Positions 6,762-17,056 of a stretch of DNA of 64,000 nt are shown piece after piece. The notes below the pieces were generated by a model, which worked only from the letters and a program-made list of their open reading frames with translations, was not told where the DNA came from and did not search any database. The number at the start of each line of letters is the position of its first letter. Position 1 is the stretch's first letter. The translations under genes were made by a program, and so were the position numbers. Source of the DNA: an uncultured Lachnospiraceae bacterium (GTDB lineage Bacteria > Bacillota > Clostridia > Lachnospirales > Lachnospiraceae); NCBI GenBank assembly GCA_910584205.1, contig CAJUAA010000010.1, positions 1-64,000 on the forward strand, read 5' to 3'.

Positions 6762-8465
6762 TCACGAGGATTCATGTATCCCCCGCATGGCCCTGAAGCT
6801 TCCATAAAGATCCAGAAGTCCAAATCCCCAGTTTTTATTTGGATAGCTGTAAGTTGCAGGCCTCCTGGCCCCCCGAATCAGGAACCGCTGGACAGCAGCG
6901 CCGTCCATGGTGGGCACGTTGCCCTGAACGATCCCCCACTCCATCAAAAGCACACTGGCCCCTGCCGCCAGTGCGGCGGAGGCGCTGGTCCCGCTTAGAG
7001 TACTCCCTCTCCCGAAACGATCTATGGTTGATACGTTGACTGCCGGAGCGGCGATATCCGGTTTGATCACTCCGTTTCTTGCATTTCCACGGCCCGAGTC
7101 CATCCACAGACTTTCCGTACTCCCGTCGTACCCGGCAACTGTCAGTACCCTCCAGGAGTTTCCCGGACCCGTGATCGTCGTATCCGGGTCCGGCCTCAGA
7201 AAATACGTCCCATCACTGATGAAACCGGTTACCGGAAGCCAGATGTGAAAACTGTTTTCCAAATCTCCTGCGGAATAGATTCGAAGCCGCCATACTCCGG
7301 GCGTCGGCTCTCGGAATGACAAAAGAAGCCTTTCATCTCCCGATACCACCTCGGTCAGTTCATATTGTATATCCAGCACTGTATTTTCGAACAGAAAATC
7401 GTACCGCTGCCTCTCCAGAATGCGGGGAAAGATCCGCGGAATCTGTTCTCCTGCAGGTGAAGTGATCTCTGCCGCGAACATTCCCGGCGCATTTCCCCAC
7501 AGGTTCAGCTGGAATCCTTCCTCTCCCTCCCCCACACGCAGTTCCACATCCAGATAACCCGGATTCTTGGGCACGATGCCAAAGAAATGGTGCCCTTTGT
7601 TTCCCTCGTTTCCAGCCGCAACCACCACGGCCCGGCCGGCCCTTCTGGCAATGCTGTCCAAATACTGGCCCAGCGCCGTATTGCCTGTATGTCCTCCGGA
7701 ATTGCTTCCAAGCGCGATACAGATGACCAGCGGTTTCCGCTCCCTGGTCGCCAGCATATCCAGATAGCGGATGGCAAGCATCATATCGCTTTCCTGATAG
7801 GCTATGCTGTCCTGAGGTATCTGCTGGATTGTACGCATGAACGGCTTCGCCTGCTTCAGCTTTACAAATGCAATGGATGCTTCCGGCGCTGCCCCGATAA
7901 AATTCTCACTTTCTACTGTGGAACCGGCAGCAATCGCCGCCACCTTCGTTCCATGTCCATCGGGGTCGCTGCCCGGAAGATCCGTTTTCCCTTCCCAGAG
8001 CATCTGATTGATTTCTTCTGACGTATAGCTGCTCCCATAGAGAAACCCCCGGGGCGGTGTACCGCTCTGGTCCGTCTGATCCCAAAGCCCAATCACCCGC
8101 GTCTTTCCGTCTCCGGTCCGAAATACCGGATTTTCCAGAGAGATCCCGGAATCCAGGAACCCCAGTACCACTTGATTTCCTTTCAGCTGAAGGGCCGGCT
8201 GGTTTTGAATCGGCAGAATTCTCGTATATTCCAGACTTTCTGTATTCATCTGTGTGTGGCAGTACGGAATGGCATAATCGCCGATGGGTACCCCTTCCGG
8301 ATCCCTCAGCACCTCATCTCGATTTACATAAAATACGCTGAAATTCTGACTGATGAACTGTGCGCATACTCCAAAAGGAAGCTCTTTCGGCGCCTCCAGG
8401 GTCACATCAATGTTCCATATGAAATCCATATAGTCATCCGATAATATCGCTTCTCTGCAATCCAT
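6762..8465 (-). CDS. S8 (subtilisin-like) peptidase, CspA/B/C-like
   Basis: This 567-residue protein is a subtilase with the full catalytic triad: Asp105 (GFLDSG), His171 (DGHGTKVAAIAAG) and Ser494 (SGTSASAA). The oxyanion asparagine region is VVAAAGNEGN. The first 90 residues form a prodomain-like segment; a jelly-roll-type insertion fills the stretch between the His and Ser blocks. This arrangement resembles Csp germination proteases of clostridial spores and their Lachnospiraceae relatives, so a role in spore germination is possible, though many such paralogues have unknown roles. No signal peptide is visible. The gene is first on the chromosome side of the mobile element and its C-terminus looks intact. 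The start at 8465 has only a weak ribosome site. Confidence 0.85.
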   Translation of the reverse strand: MDCREAILSDDYMDFIWNIDVTLEAPKELPFGVCAQFISQNFSVFYVNRDEVLRDPEGVPIGDYAIPYCHTQMNTESLEYTRILPIQNQPALQLKGNQVVLGFLDSGISLENPVFRTGDGKTRVIGLWDQTDQSGTPPRGFLYGSSYTSEEINQMLWEGKTDLPGSDPDGHGTKVAAIAAGSTVESENFIGAAPEASIAFVKLKQAKPFMRTIQQIPQDSIAYQESDMMLAIRYLDMLATRERKPLVICIALGSNSGGHTGNTALGQYLDSIARRAGRAVVVAAGNEGNKGHHFFGIVPKNPGYLDVELRVGEGEEGFQLNLWGNAPGMFAAEITSPAGEQIPRIFPRILERQRYDFLFENTVLDIQYELTEVVSGDERLLLSFREPTPGVWRLRIYSAGDLENSFHIWLPVTGFISDGTYFLRPDPDTTITGPGNSWRVLTVAGYDGSTESLWMDSGRGNARNGVIKPDIAAPAVNVSTIDRFGRGSTLSGTSASAALAAGASVLLMEWGIVQGNVPTMDGAAVQRFLIRGARRPATYSYPNKNWGFGLLDLYGSFRAMRGIHESS

Positions 8466-8539
8466 AGGGCTGATCCCATATCAAATCTTTTCTTATCATA
8501 TGAAACCGATGCCGAACCTGTGCGTTTTCCCTGCTTCTG

Positions 8540-9556
8540 TCAGCCCAGCATCCACTCCCTGCATGCTTTTTCCGCCAGCTTTCGATCCTGTTGTGCATTC
8601 TCTGCCATATGGAGTTCCAACGCCGCATTCATCCTTTCAGAAAGTCCTCCTTCTCCGAAGAGATACTGTTCCAGCTCCTGCATCGCTTTTTCCTGCAGCA
8701 CCGTACGGATTTTTTCTTCCGTCTCCCGAAGTCCGGCGCGAAGGCAGCCGCACTCCGTTTCCAGCTCTTTCTGCCTTTCCTTTACCTGCTCCAGACGGCT
8801 GTTCCACTCTCTGGCCTGTGCGTCATACCCTTCCTGTACCCTGTCCACCCGCTCCTGCCACTGGCGCAGTTCGCTGTCGTCTGCGATGGTCTCTGTCTGT
8901 ACTTTTCCGAAAAGATCTTTCAAAAATCCAAAAAAGCCTTCTCTTCGGATCTCCCTGGTGCTGTAATGGATTTCCGGCTTTTCCTCTTCCAGTTTCGCAC
9001 GCTCCGCCGCATTCTGGCGCATCAGATCCTGAAAGCCTGCCTCCGTCTCCTGTCTTTCCTTTTCCGTCCGGCGAATATCCTCCTCTGTCTGCGCCAGCTT
9101 CTCCTGTATGTCATCCAGCTCCTTTCTGCAGGGCAGTTCTTCTTCTGCCAGCTTCTGCAGGCGGATGTTCCCTTTTTCCGGCTCTCCCTGTACCGGATGG
9201 TAATCCACATAGATCTCCGGAATCAGACTGTGGATCATCTCCGCGCACAGCGCTTTCTTCTCCTCAAAAGCCACGGACAGCTCCAAGATCTTTTCATTCA
9301 CATGGTTCTCCAGCCCACAGGACGTCAGGTATTGACGCAGTTCATTACAGTCCTGTATGGCGTCCATGTGCTCTCTGATTCCATCCTTCAGAAGTTCAAG
9401 ATTCTTCCGAAGTTCTTCCTTCAGCATAATCTGATCCTCGGCAAAGCTGTCTGTCACAAACCGGCAAAGCAGTTCCGCCATCTTTCCCAGCCGGCCCTCT
9501 CTTGTTATCTTCTGTCTTGCCAGAAATTCTTCATTCTGTTTATTCTGTAATTTCAT
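8540..9556 (-). CDS. Coiled-coil protein of unknown function
   Basis: I do not recognise this 338-residue protein as a named family. It is highly charged (Glu, Arg, Lys, Gln). Two long coiled-coil stretches (about residues 135-190 and 240-300) flank a short hydrophobic GFFGFLKDLFGK segment that could be an amphipathic membrane anchor. The N-terminal 110 residues look helical. I chose the start at 9556 (MKLQNKQ) because a perfect AAGGAGGT site lies 9 bases upstream; the longer frame to 9595 would place that site inside the gene. It is followed by the S8 peptidase 74 bp later on the same strand, so the two could be co-transcribed. A structural or scaffolding role is only a guess. Confidence 0.65.
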   Translation of the reverse strand: MKLQNKQNEEFLARQKITREGRLGKMAELLCRFVTDSFAEDQIMLKEELRKNLELLKDGIREHMDAIQDCNELRQYLTSCGLENHVNEKILELSVAFEEKKALCAEMIHSLIPEIYVDYHPVQGEPEKGNIRLQKLAEEELPCRKELDDIQEKLAQTEEDIRRTEKERQETEAGFQDLMRQNAAERAKLEEEKPEIHYSTREIRREGFFGFLKDLFGKVQTETIADDSELRQWQERVDRVQEGYDAQAREWNSRLEQVKERQKELETECGCLRAGLRETEEKIRTVLQEKAMQELEQYLFGEGGLSERMNAALELHMAENAQQDRKLAEKACREWMLG

Positions 9557-9730
9557 TGGTCCTGTTACCTCCTTCATCGTATCCTGTAGTATCATCCGCT
9601 GCCGGACCCGAAGCCCGCATCTCTTCCTTATCTTACAACAACCGGGACCTGTTTTCCACTTTTATTTCAAAGATTTCCCCGGCATCTTCCTGTCAGGACT
9701 TTCAGCGGCTGCCGCAGACAGAACAGCGAA

Positions 9731-9758
9731 AGAAAAGGACATGCGTCTCCACATGTCC
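9731..9758 (-). terminator. Terminator of the raffinose-type sugar operon
   Basis: GGACATG (9737-9743) pairs with CATGTCC (9752-9758). On the minus strand the stem is followed by TTTTCTTT, a good intrinsic terminator just after the GH13 gene. Confidence 0.75.
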
Positions 9759-9778
9759 CTCTCTTCCCAATCTATATA

Positions 9779-11614
9779 TTATCTCACCTTAACCGCCCAT
9801 ACAAAATCATGTCCCGGTACCGTCACATCGACCAGTTCCCGTTCCTTTCCGGTCATAAGATCCATATAGCTTCCTTCCTCTGCCATCCATGCCGTCCGCG
9901 GTTCGTCCGAAAAGTTGAAAATCCCGATAAACCGTTCTTCTTCATTTTCCCGTAAAATACACAGGATCGCGTCATCCTTCACATCATAAGTATACACCGA
10001 CGCATCGCTTCGGAAAACGCTTCTGCTCCTGCGGATCTGTTCCAGCCTGGACAGGCCGCTGAAGATCTGCTCCTGTACCGTCCCATTCTCCGCTTTCTTT
10101 TCCGCCAGTTCCCACTGGAATTTTCCTCTGTGAATGTATCTGGAATCTTCCTTCTTGTCCTCGTCATTCTTATAGGAATAATCATTGAGCTGTCCGATCT
10201 CGTCTCCGCTGTACAGCATAGGGATTCCGGACTGCGTCAGCATATAGGCATGCAGCATCAGATCCATCCGGACCGCATTCTGAAGCTTTTCTTCATTCTT
10301 CTCATACAGCGCGCTCTCTACGCCGCACATAGAAGCCGTGGTTCCGCAGAAACGTGCATCCTGAGTGACCGGATCGTCATTGTAAAGCTCCCCGCGGCTT
10401 TCGCTGCCCTCAAACCTTCCGGTAAAATGCTGATTCAGGAAACGCTTGTGTTCCACTTCCTTCATGCCCCAGCCTTTCAGCGTCCCGTAATCGAGCCCCC
10501 AGCCGATGTCATCGTGGCAACGCAGATAATTCAGGAACAGATAATCTCCCGGCAGCCCGTTTACGATATCCATCTGCTTTTTCAGAAGACGGATGTCTTT
10601 TGTCGCCACACTGTGCCAGGTCGTCGCCATGGTCGTCACATTATAGAGCATATGGCACTCCGGCTTTTCCACTGTCCCAAAATACGGCACCACCTTCTCC
10701 GGCTCCATGACCACTTCTCCCAGAAGCAGCACGCCCGGGCATACAATCTCGCAGATCATGCGCATCATACGTACAATTGTATGCACCTGCGGAAGGTTCC
10801 GGCACTGGGTTCCCAGTTCCTTCCATATATATGGAACCGCGTCAATACGGATGATATCCATCCCCTGGTTCGCCAGATACAGGAAGTTGTACATCATCTC
10901 ATTGAATACTCTCGGGTTCCCGTAATTCAGATCCCACTGATAAGGATAGAAGCTGGTCATCACATAATAACCCATCTCATCCAGATACGTAAAGTTCCCG
11001 GGCGCCGTAGTCGGAAATACCTGCGGAACCGTCCGGTCGTATTCCTGCGGGATAGAGGGATTATCATAGAAAAAATAACGGCTCATATACTCTCCGTCGC
11101 CTTCCCGCGCCTTCTTTGCCCATTCGTGGTCCTCTGAAGTGTGGTTCATGACAAAGTCCATGCACAGATTGATCTTTTTCTTATGACAGGCTTTCGCCAG
11201 CTCTGACAGCTCCTCCATTGTTCCAAGCTTCGGCTGCACTTTCCGGAAGTCCGCCACGGCGTAGCCTCCGTCCGAACGTCCCTTCGGCGATTCCAGAAAC
11301 GGCATCAGATGGATGCAGTTTACATTGCAGGAGGAGAGATAGGGAAGCTTCTCCTGCACTCCTTTTATATCTCCGGCAAAATTGTCAATATACAGCATCA
11401 TTCCCAGCATGTCATTGCCCCGGAACCATTCCGGATTCTGCTCCCGCTCCCGGTCCAGACCCGCCAGATCCGGATCCCTCTTCACCGCAAATTCATGCAG
11501 GTTCTCACACAGCTCCGCAAACATGTCTCCATTGTTGTACAGCTCCATATAAAGCCACCGGAGCTCGTCATGATGTCTTTTTAAACGTTCTTCAAAAACC
11601 GTATCCATTTTCAA
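9779..11614 (-). CDS. GH13 amylosucrase/sucrose hydrolase-type enzyme
   Basis: This 611-residue protein is an alpha-amylase superfamily enzyme of the amylosucrase/sucrose hydrolase type (GH13_4-like). Conserved regions are present: DFVMNHTSEDHEW, the nucleophile Asp in IIRIDAVPYIWKELG, the acid/base Glu in LLLGEVV, and the transition-state Asp in LRCHDDIGWG. The roughly 90-residue helical N-terminus before the barrel is typical of amylosucrases. Beside an alpha-galactosidase it would split the sucrose left after galactose is removed from raffinose or stachyose; it may instead act on another alpha-glucoside. It has no signal peptide and should be cytoplasmic. The TTG at 11614 overlaps the upstream stop and has a well spaced ribosome site; an ATG at 11608 is the alternative. 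Confidence 0.85.
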   Translation of the reverse strand: MKMDTVFEERLKRHHDELRWLYMELYNNGDMFAELCENLHEFAVKRDPDLAGLDREREQNPEWFRGNDMLGMMLYIDNFAGDIKGVQEKLPYLSSCNVNCIHLMPFLESPKGRSDGGYAVADFRKVQPKLGTMEELSELAKACHKKKINLCMDFVMNHTSEDHEWAKKAREGDGEYMSRYFFYDNPSIPQEYDRTVPQVFPTTAPGNFTYLDEMGYYVMTSFYPYQWDLNYGNPRVFNEMMYNFLYLANQGMDIIRIDAVPYIWKELGTQCRNLPQVHTIVRMMRMICEIVCPGVLLLGEVVMEPEKVVPYFGTVEKPECHMLYNVTTMATTWHSVATKDIRLLKKQMDIVNGLPGDYLFLNYLRCHDDIGWGLDYGTLKGWGMKEVEHKRFLNQHFTGRFEGSESRGELYNDDPVTQDARFCGTTASMCGVESALYEKNEEKLQNAVRMDLMLHAYMLTQSGIPMLYSGDEIGQLNDYSYKNDEDKKEDSRYIHRGKFQWELAEKKAENGTVQEQIFSGLSRLEQIRRSRSVFRSDASVYTYDVKDDAILCILRENEEERFIGIFNFSDEPRTAWMAEEGSYMDLMTGKERELVDVTVPGHDFVWAVKVR

Positions 11615-13818
11615 GCCAACATTCCCCTTCCTGCTGTTTCTGTTATTTTAAAATACATCTGATATGCTCGGTATTCCCCGCTCTGTTCCGACAGAGGGAT
11701 CCCCGTCTCCATCAGCGCGTCCGCCGCATAAATTTTTCCGCTGCCGGTCTCCTGATATGCGCAGCCCGGCTTCAGGCCCTTCAGGCAGATATAGGTCACC
11801 GGCATGTTCCCGTGGATTTCCTGCATCACCACGCTCACCAGCGCTTCCGACCCGTCCTCCGAAAGAAATTCCCACGCGCCCGCCACATGTTTCTGCGGAT
11901 CCGTCAGACGGTAATACCGGCCATTATGTATCAATTTCACATGCTGTCTGTACACGCGCACCTGTTCCCGGATCTGCTCCTTTTCCACATCCAGCAGCCT
12001 GCCCGGATCCAGTTCATAGCCAAAAGTCCCTGCCATGGCCGTGATCCCTCTGGTACGAAGCGGCGTCAGCCTGCCGGTCTGGTGGTTCGGAACAGCGGAT
12101 ACATGAGAGCCCACTGCCGATATGGGATAACCAAAGGAAGTCCCGTACTGGATCTGTATCCGATCCAGCGCGTCTGTATTGTCGCTGCACCAGATCTGCG
12201 GAGTATAATAAAGCATGCCGGCATCAAATCTCCCGCCGCCGCCGCTGCATCCTTCCAGAAGAGTATTCGGATACCGCTGCAGCAGGCGTTCCAGAAAATC
12301 ATACAAACCCAGCACATAATCATGCGACACTCTTCCCTGGTCTTCCGCTTTTCTGGAATAACAGTCCGAGAGGCTCCGGTTCATGTCCCATTTCACATAT
12401 TCAATATTGCCCTGGTCCAGAATCCCGCATATCTTTTCAAACACATAATCCACCACGTCCCGTCTGGAAAAATCCAGCACCAGCTGGTTCCTGGCACGCA
12501 CCGGACTGCGTCCCGGCACTGACAGCGCCCAGTCCGGATGCTCCCGGTACAGCTCACTGTCCTCATTGATCCCTTCGGGTTCGATCCAGATGCCGAATTT
12601 CATCCCCAGTCCGTTGATCCTGCTGATCAGGCTGCCAAGGGATTCTCCCAGCTTCTCTTCATTGACGTACCAGTCTCCCAGACCGCTATTGTCGTCATTT
12701 CGTCTGCCAAACCAGCCGTCGTCCATGACCAGCATGTCGATACCCAGATCCGCTGACTGCTTCGCCAGTTCATAGATGGACTCGCCGGTAATGTCGAAGT
12801 AGGACGCCTCCCAGCTGTTCAGAAGGACCGGACGTCCTCCGTCCCGATATCTGCCTCTGCACACATGGTCGCGGATGCATCGGTGCAGATTGTACGACAG
12901 TTCTGTCAGCCCCCGGCTGCTGCAGGTCAGGATCACTTCCGGAACGAAAAACTTCTCTCCCGGCTCCAGCGGATAGGAAAACAGTTCATCCGACAGCCCC
13001 AGAAGGGCGCGGGTCTGGCCGAACTGATCCATCTCCACTTCCCCTTTGAAGTTTCCGCTGTATACAAAGGACATGGCATAACAGCTGCCGGCATCCTCCG
13101 TCGTCTCCCGTCCTGCCAGGATCATCATGGGATTGTACTGATGGCTGGATGTACCCCTGCGGCTTCCGATTATCTGCGCCCCATGTGTTACCGGCACCCG
13201 CTGTACATTCCTTTCCATGGCATGGCGCCCATGGAACGTAATCAGATCAAATGATCCGTGAAGCCAGTCCAGACACGCCGCCTGCGCCTTTTCCAGCCAG
13301 ATCTTCTCTCCACCGGCATTCTCGATCACCGCGCTTCTTGTGATGATATTTTCGTTCGGAAGCACCCCGTACAAAAGCGTGATCCGGACCCGGGTCACCG
13401 GATCCTCCATATCGATCTCCAGCGTCTGCGCCTCTTCCTTTGAAGCATACACTGCCGGAAGTCCGGGGAGCCCGTATTTTCCATCGGATATCCGGTATCC
13501 CCTGTAACGGAAATCACATCCGCAGAATCCATCCGGATATTTCACGATGACCGCAGGGCTTCTGTAATCCCCGGTTCCATGACAGGGCAGCTCCTGGGGC
13601 AGTACATCCATGGAATAGGTCCGATCCATTCCCACATCATGAGGATTCCCGGAAAATCCACGGTCTGCACAGCTCAGGAGATAGTCCATACACCCGCCCG
13701 TCTTCCGGCCATAATACAGGTGTAACAGGAACCCGTATCTGTCTACTTTCATCTGGTAGGTGGTATCTTTCGTATGCAATGTAAATGTTCTGTCCTGCTC
13801 TGTAAATAGTATACTCAT
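11611..13818 (-). CDS. Alpha-galactosidase, GH36
   Basis: This 735-residue enzyme removes alpha-1,6-galactose from raffinose-family sugars or melibiose. It has the GH36 layout: an N-terminal beta-sandwich (to about residue 310), a TIM barrel and a small C-terminal beta domain. The nucleophile is the Asp of YVKWDMNRS and the acid/base is in WCSDNTDALDR; GCSGGGGRFD and the MDDGWFG motif are also conserved. There is no signal peptide, so it acts inside the cell on imported sugar. I set the start at 13818 (MSILFTEQD, site AAAGGCGG); a longer frame to 13962 lacks a site. It overlaps the GH13 gene by four bases and follows the permease genes by about 190 bp. Confidence 0.95.
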   Translation of the reverse strand: MSILFTEQDRTFTLHTKDTTYQMKVDRYGFLLHLYYGRKTGGCMDYLLSCADRGFSGNPHDVGMDRTYSMDVLPQELPCHGTGDYRSPAVIVKYPDGFCGCDFRYRGYRISDGKYGLPGLPAVYASKEEAQTLEIDMEDPVTRVRITLLYGVLPNENIITRSAVIENAGGEKIWLEKAQAACLDWLHGSFDLITFHGRHAMERNVQRVPVTHGAQIIGSRRGTSSHQYNPMMILAGRETTEDAGSCYAMSFVYSGNFKGEVEMDQFGQTRALLGLSDELFSYPLEPGEKFFVPEVILTCSSRGLTELSYNLHRCIRDHVCRGRYRDGGRPVLLNSWEASYFDITGESIYELAKQSADLGIDMLVMDDGWFGRRNDDNSGLGDWYVNEEKLGESLGSLISRINGLGMKFGIWIEPEGINEDSELYREHPDWALSVPGRSPVRARNQLVLDFSRRDVVDYVFEKICGILDQGNIEYVKWDMNRSLSDCYSRKAEDQGRVSHDYVLGLYDFLERLLQRYPNTLLEGCSGGGGRFDAGMLYYTPQIWCSDNTDALDRIQIQYGTSFGYPISAVGSHVSAVPNHQTGRLTPLRTRGITAMAGTFGYELDPGRLLDVEKEQIREQVRVYRQHVKLIHNGRYYRLTDPQKHVAGAWEFLSEDGSEALVSVVMQEIHGNMPVTYICLKGLKPGCAYQETGSGKIYAADALMETGIPLSEQSGEYRAYQMYFKITETAGRGMLA

Positions 13819-14009
13819 GCCGCCTTTTTGTCTCCTTCGCTTCAATATGATACCTGATTGGATTTCGATTGTCCAATATTTTTTCTGTTTTTGCCCAAAA
13901 ACGGCCATATGGGTATCAGAAAGCATCCAAACACAGGCCGACCTGCATCTTTCACCTTCCAATACCCGTCTTTACAGGCCGTATATATGGTTTGAGATTT
14001 GCCCTTGTC

Positions 14010-14855
14010 TTACTTCACCGCACCATTTACAACACCGTTCAGAATCTGCTTCTGACAGATGATATAGAAGATCAGAAGCGGCAGCAGTGCCAGCAGATAC
14101 GATGCAAATGCCAGGTTATAGTTGGTACCGAACTGGGTCTGGAAGGACATCTGCGCCAGAGGCAGTGTGTTCAGACCGCTTCCGGACATGATAACCAGCG
14201 GAGTCATCACGTCGTTCCACACGCTCAGAGCCGTAATAACAGCAACCGTTGCGTGCATGGGCTTCATAATCGGGAAGATGATCTTCCAGTAGGTCGTCCA
14301 GGTGGTAGCGCCGTCCACGCGCGCCGCCTCTTCCAGGGCAATCGGAATATTGACCAGATAACCGGAATACAGCATCAGGTTCATGGGCATATAGAACACC
14401 ACATAACAGATGATAACACCGAAGATATTGGCAATTCCCCACTGTGAAGTCTGTTTTACCAGAGGCATCATCAGGATTGCGAACGGTACGAACATACCGC
14501 TGACAATATACAGATATGCCAGGTTGTACCATTTGCTCTTTGCCTTGTTTCTTCCGATCGCATAACCGACCATGGAATGCAGGACGACGGACAGAACCAC
14601 GGTAACGCCCGTAATCAGAAGACTGTTCCGGAGGGAATTCCAGAAATCCGTCACGCGCATGGCCTCTGCGAAGTTGGAGAAACTCCAGGTCTTCGGCAAG
14701 GACAGGATCCCCGAGATGCTGTTGGTCATCTCCGACGGCTGTTTGAACGCGATCACGATGGTCATGTAAAGGGGGAAGATGATCGTGATCAGTCCAAGGA
14801 TCAGCAGGATCGTAACAGGCATATTATATCTCTCTTTTACTTTCAGGTCCTTCAT
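14010..14855 (-). CDS. Carbohydrate ABC transporter permease, MalG-type
   Basis: This 281-residue protein is one half of the membrane channel of a CUT1-type sugar importer. It has six predicted transmembrane helices and the cytoplasmic EAA loop (EEAARVDGATTW) that docks the ATPase. The C-terminal ILNGVVNGAVK is typical of MalG-like proteins. The partner permease ends one base into this gene. No ATPase gene is present in the locus, which is usual for CUT1 importers served by a shared MsmK-type ATPase elsewhere. By context it should bring in raffinose-type oligosaccharides. Confidence 0.93.
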   Translation of the reverse strand: MKDLKVKERYNMPVTILLILGLITIIFPLYMTIVIAFKQPSEMTNSISGILSLPKTWSFSNFAEAMRVTDFWNSLRNSLLITGVTVVLSVVLHSMVGYAIGRNKAKSKWYNLAYLYIVSGMFVPFAILMMPLVKQTSQWGIANIFGVIICYVVFYMPMNLMLYSGYLVNIPIALEEAARVDGATTWTTYWKIIFPIMKPMHATVAVITALSVWNDVMTPLVIMSGSGLNTLPLAQMSFQTQFGTNYNLAFASYLLALLPLLIFYIICQKQILNGVVNGAVK

Positions 14856-15706
14856 TATAACTGCTCCTCCTTACTGCTTGTAAACTGAAGCTGTGCTACC
14901 GAGAACGCTACGATAATGACAAAGAACAGAACCGCGTTGGCACTCTGGAAACCGAACTGTCCGCCTGCCATACCATTGTTGTAGATCAGGAAGGAGATGG
15001 ACTCGGTACTCTGTGCCGGACCGCCTTTGGTCAATGCCATGATCTGGTCGAACACCATCAGAAAGTTCTTGCCGGACAGTACCATGTTGATGCTGAAAAA
15101 CGGGATAATCAGCGGGAAAGTCAGGCTCTTGAAACGCTCCCAGCCGGTTGCTCCGTCGATGGAACCCGCTTCATATACGTCCTCGGGCACCGTAGACAGA
15201 CCGGATATGTAGATGATCGTGTTCATGGCAATGGCCTGCCATGCACAGACAGCCACGATACCGACCCATGCCCAGGTGGAGCTTGCAAGGATACTGGTTG
15301 TATTGAACAGCGCCGGAATGATGTAGGTAAAGAAATAGTTGAAGATATAACCTACAACCAGTGCGCCCAGAATGTTGGGAATGAAGTACATTCCTCTTAA
15401 GGTGCTCTTGAACTTGATCTTGCTGTTCAGGCCAAGCGCCAGGATCAGGCTGATCACGTTGGTCACGATGGTCGCTGCCACTGCCATCTTCAGAGTGAAC
15501 AGATAGGACTTGCCCACGCGGCCGTCCTGGAACAGGTCGATATAATTCCGAAGACCAACCCAGTCATAAGTGCCGTATCCTCTGAAGTTCGTAAAACTGT
15601 ACATCACACCCTTGATCAAAGGCAGGGTATTAAAAGCGAAGAACAGTGCGACGATAGGAATCGTCATCAGCATAAACGTTCTTTTTCTGTCATTGGCATT
15701 TTTCAT
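14855..15706 (-). CDS. Carbohydrate ABC transporter permease, MalF-type
   Basis: This 283-residue protein is the second permease of the CUT1-type importer. Six transmembrane helices and the EAA loop (EAGSIDGATGWERF) are clear. Its start at 15706 lies 20 bp after the stop of the binding-protein gene and its end overlaps the MalG-type gene by one base, so the three genes form one operon with the two glycosidases. The family imports oligosaccharides; raffinose specificity is inferred only from the alpha-galactosidase and GH13 neighbours. Confidence 0.93.
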   Translation of the reverse strand: MKNANDRKRTFMLMTIPIVALFFAFNTLPLIKGVMYSFTNFRGYGTYDWVGLRNYIDLFQDGRVGKSYLFTLKMAVAATIVTNVISLILALGLNSKIKFKSTLRGMYFIPNILGALVVGYIFNYFFTYIIPALFNTTSILASSTWAWVGIVAVCAWQAIAMNTIIYISGLSTVPEDVYEAGSIDGATGWERFKSLTFPLIIPFFSINMVLSGKNFLMVFDQIMALTKGGPAQSTESISFLIYNNGMAGGQFGFQSANAVLFFVIIVAFSVAQLQFTSSKEEQL

Positions 15707-15726
15707 GTCTTCTCACTCCTCTCCCT

Positions 15727-17022
15727 CTACTGATTGCCGTTCTGTGCGTTGTAGTCTTTCACCATCTGGATGATATCGCGGTTATAGCGCACCCAGTCCG
15801 TGTCAAATTTTGTAAGGAATGCATCCACATCCTGCTCGATCAGGAAGGTCTGGATCTGCGCGTCCACTGCCATCTCAGACGGATAATAGTGGTCCTGATA
15901 GTCCGCGATCTTTCCTTCGGTAATGTACTCTGTCATGCCGTCCAGATTCGGCGCCAGTGTGAAGTCTCCCGATTTACAGGGAACGGCGCTCTGATCATCC
16001 AGATACATCTGCAGGTTCTCATCTGCCAGAAGGAAGTTCAGAACTTCATAAGCCGCCTCTTTTCTTCCCTCGTCTTCACAGGCTTTTGTGATGCAGAACT
16101 GCAGGTCCACGCCGGAGTTCAAAATCTGGCCGTCCGGATCGCTGCTTCCCGGCGTCACGAAGGAATCGATATCCATGTCCGGATTCACCGACTTGATCTG
16201 CGGGACCGCATAGCTTCCGATGGCGAACATGGCCGATTCTCCGTTGGCAAATGCAGTACAGGCGTCATTATAGCCGTAGGCGAAAGGCCCGTCCTCTCCA
16301 TAGCTCACCAGCGTCTGGATCTTCTCCGCCACTTCCCTGTATTCATCAGCGAATACAGTCTTTCCTGCATTTACCTGCTGACAGACATCCGCCGGCGCCA
16401 GGTCCACCGCAAGCGAATTCCACGGTGCCAGACAGGTCCATGTATCCTTAAATCCATAGTAGAACGGAAGGATTCCCTCTCCCTTGATTGTATCACAGAG
16501 CGTGATCATCTCTTCCCAGGTCGTGGGAATCTCCCATCCGTGCTCCTTGAACATCTCACGATTATACAGGATACCCGCCGCGTTCGCCACATAGGGCACG
16601 CCGTAGGTTCCTTCTGTGGGGACAAATTCCAGTCCTTCCAGGATGTCCCTGTATCCCTGATTGATGTCTGTGATACCCGGATAATCGGATACATCTGCCA
16701 GAATTCCGGCATCGATGAAATAAGAGTAGTTGATGTCGCCGCCGATCCCCAGGATGTCCGGATAATCCTCCCGGATAAATCTGGTCTTCAGGATCGTCAT
16801 GGCATCATTGGGAGAATCAATCTTCAGGAGGATATCGTCATGAGTTTTGTTAAACTCCTCCTCCAGCTGCTCGAACACATCCACCGCCTCCGGTTTGTAA
16901 TGCACAAGCTCGATCACGATCTTGCCGTCTTCGGCTTCACTGCCTCCGCAGCCGGTCAAGAACATGGAAGCGGGCAGTGTACATGCCAGTAGAAGGCTTA
17001 TCATTTTTTCCCTCTTTCTCAT
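15727..17022 (-). CDS. Extracellular sugar-binding lipoprotein of ABC importer
   Basis: This 431-residue protein begins with a lipoprotein signal (basic MRKREK, hydrophobic core, lipobox LTGC), so it should be tethered outside the membrane and hand sugars to the permeases. The mature part is a type 1 (MalE-like) solute-binding protein with the usual features FNKTHDDI, TWEEM and a C-terminal YNAQNG helix. I chose the start at 17022 (MRKREK) because AAGGAG lies close upstream and this gives a clean signal peptide; a frame to 17088 would add a charged extension. It is the first gene of the sugar operon, divergent from the AraC regulator. Confidence 0.93.
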   Translation of the reverse strand: MRKREKMISLLLACTLPASMFLTGCGGSEAEDGKIVIELVHYKPEAVDVFEQLEEEFNKTHDDILLKIDSPNDAMTILKTRFIREDYPDILGIGGDINYSYFIDAGILADVSDYPGITDINQGYRDILEGLEFVPTEGTYGVPYVANAAGILYNREMFKEHGWEIPTTWEEMITLCDTIKGEGILPFYYGFKDTWTCLAPWNSLAVDLAPADVCQQVNAGKTVFADEYREVAEKIQTLVSYGEDGPFAYGYNDACTAFANGESAMFAIGSYAVPQIKSVNPDMDIDSFVTPGSSDPDGQILNSGVDLQFCITKACEDEGRKEAAYEVLNFLLADENLQMYLDDQSAVPCKSGDFTLAPNLDGMTEYITEGKIADYQDHYYPSEMAVDAQIQTFLIEQDVDAFLTKFDTDWVRYNRDIIQMVKDYNAQNGNQ

Positions 17023-17056
17023 CCCATTTTGCTCCTTTCTTTGTTGGATGTAACAC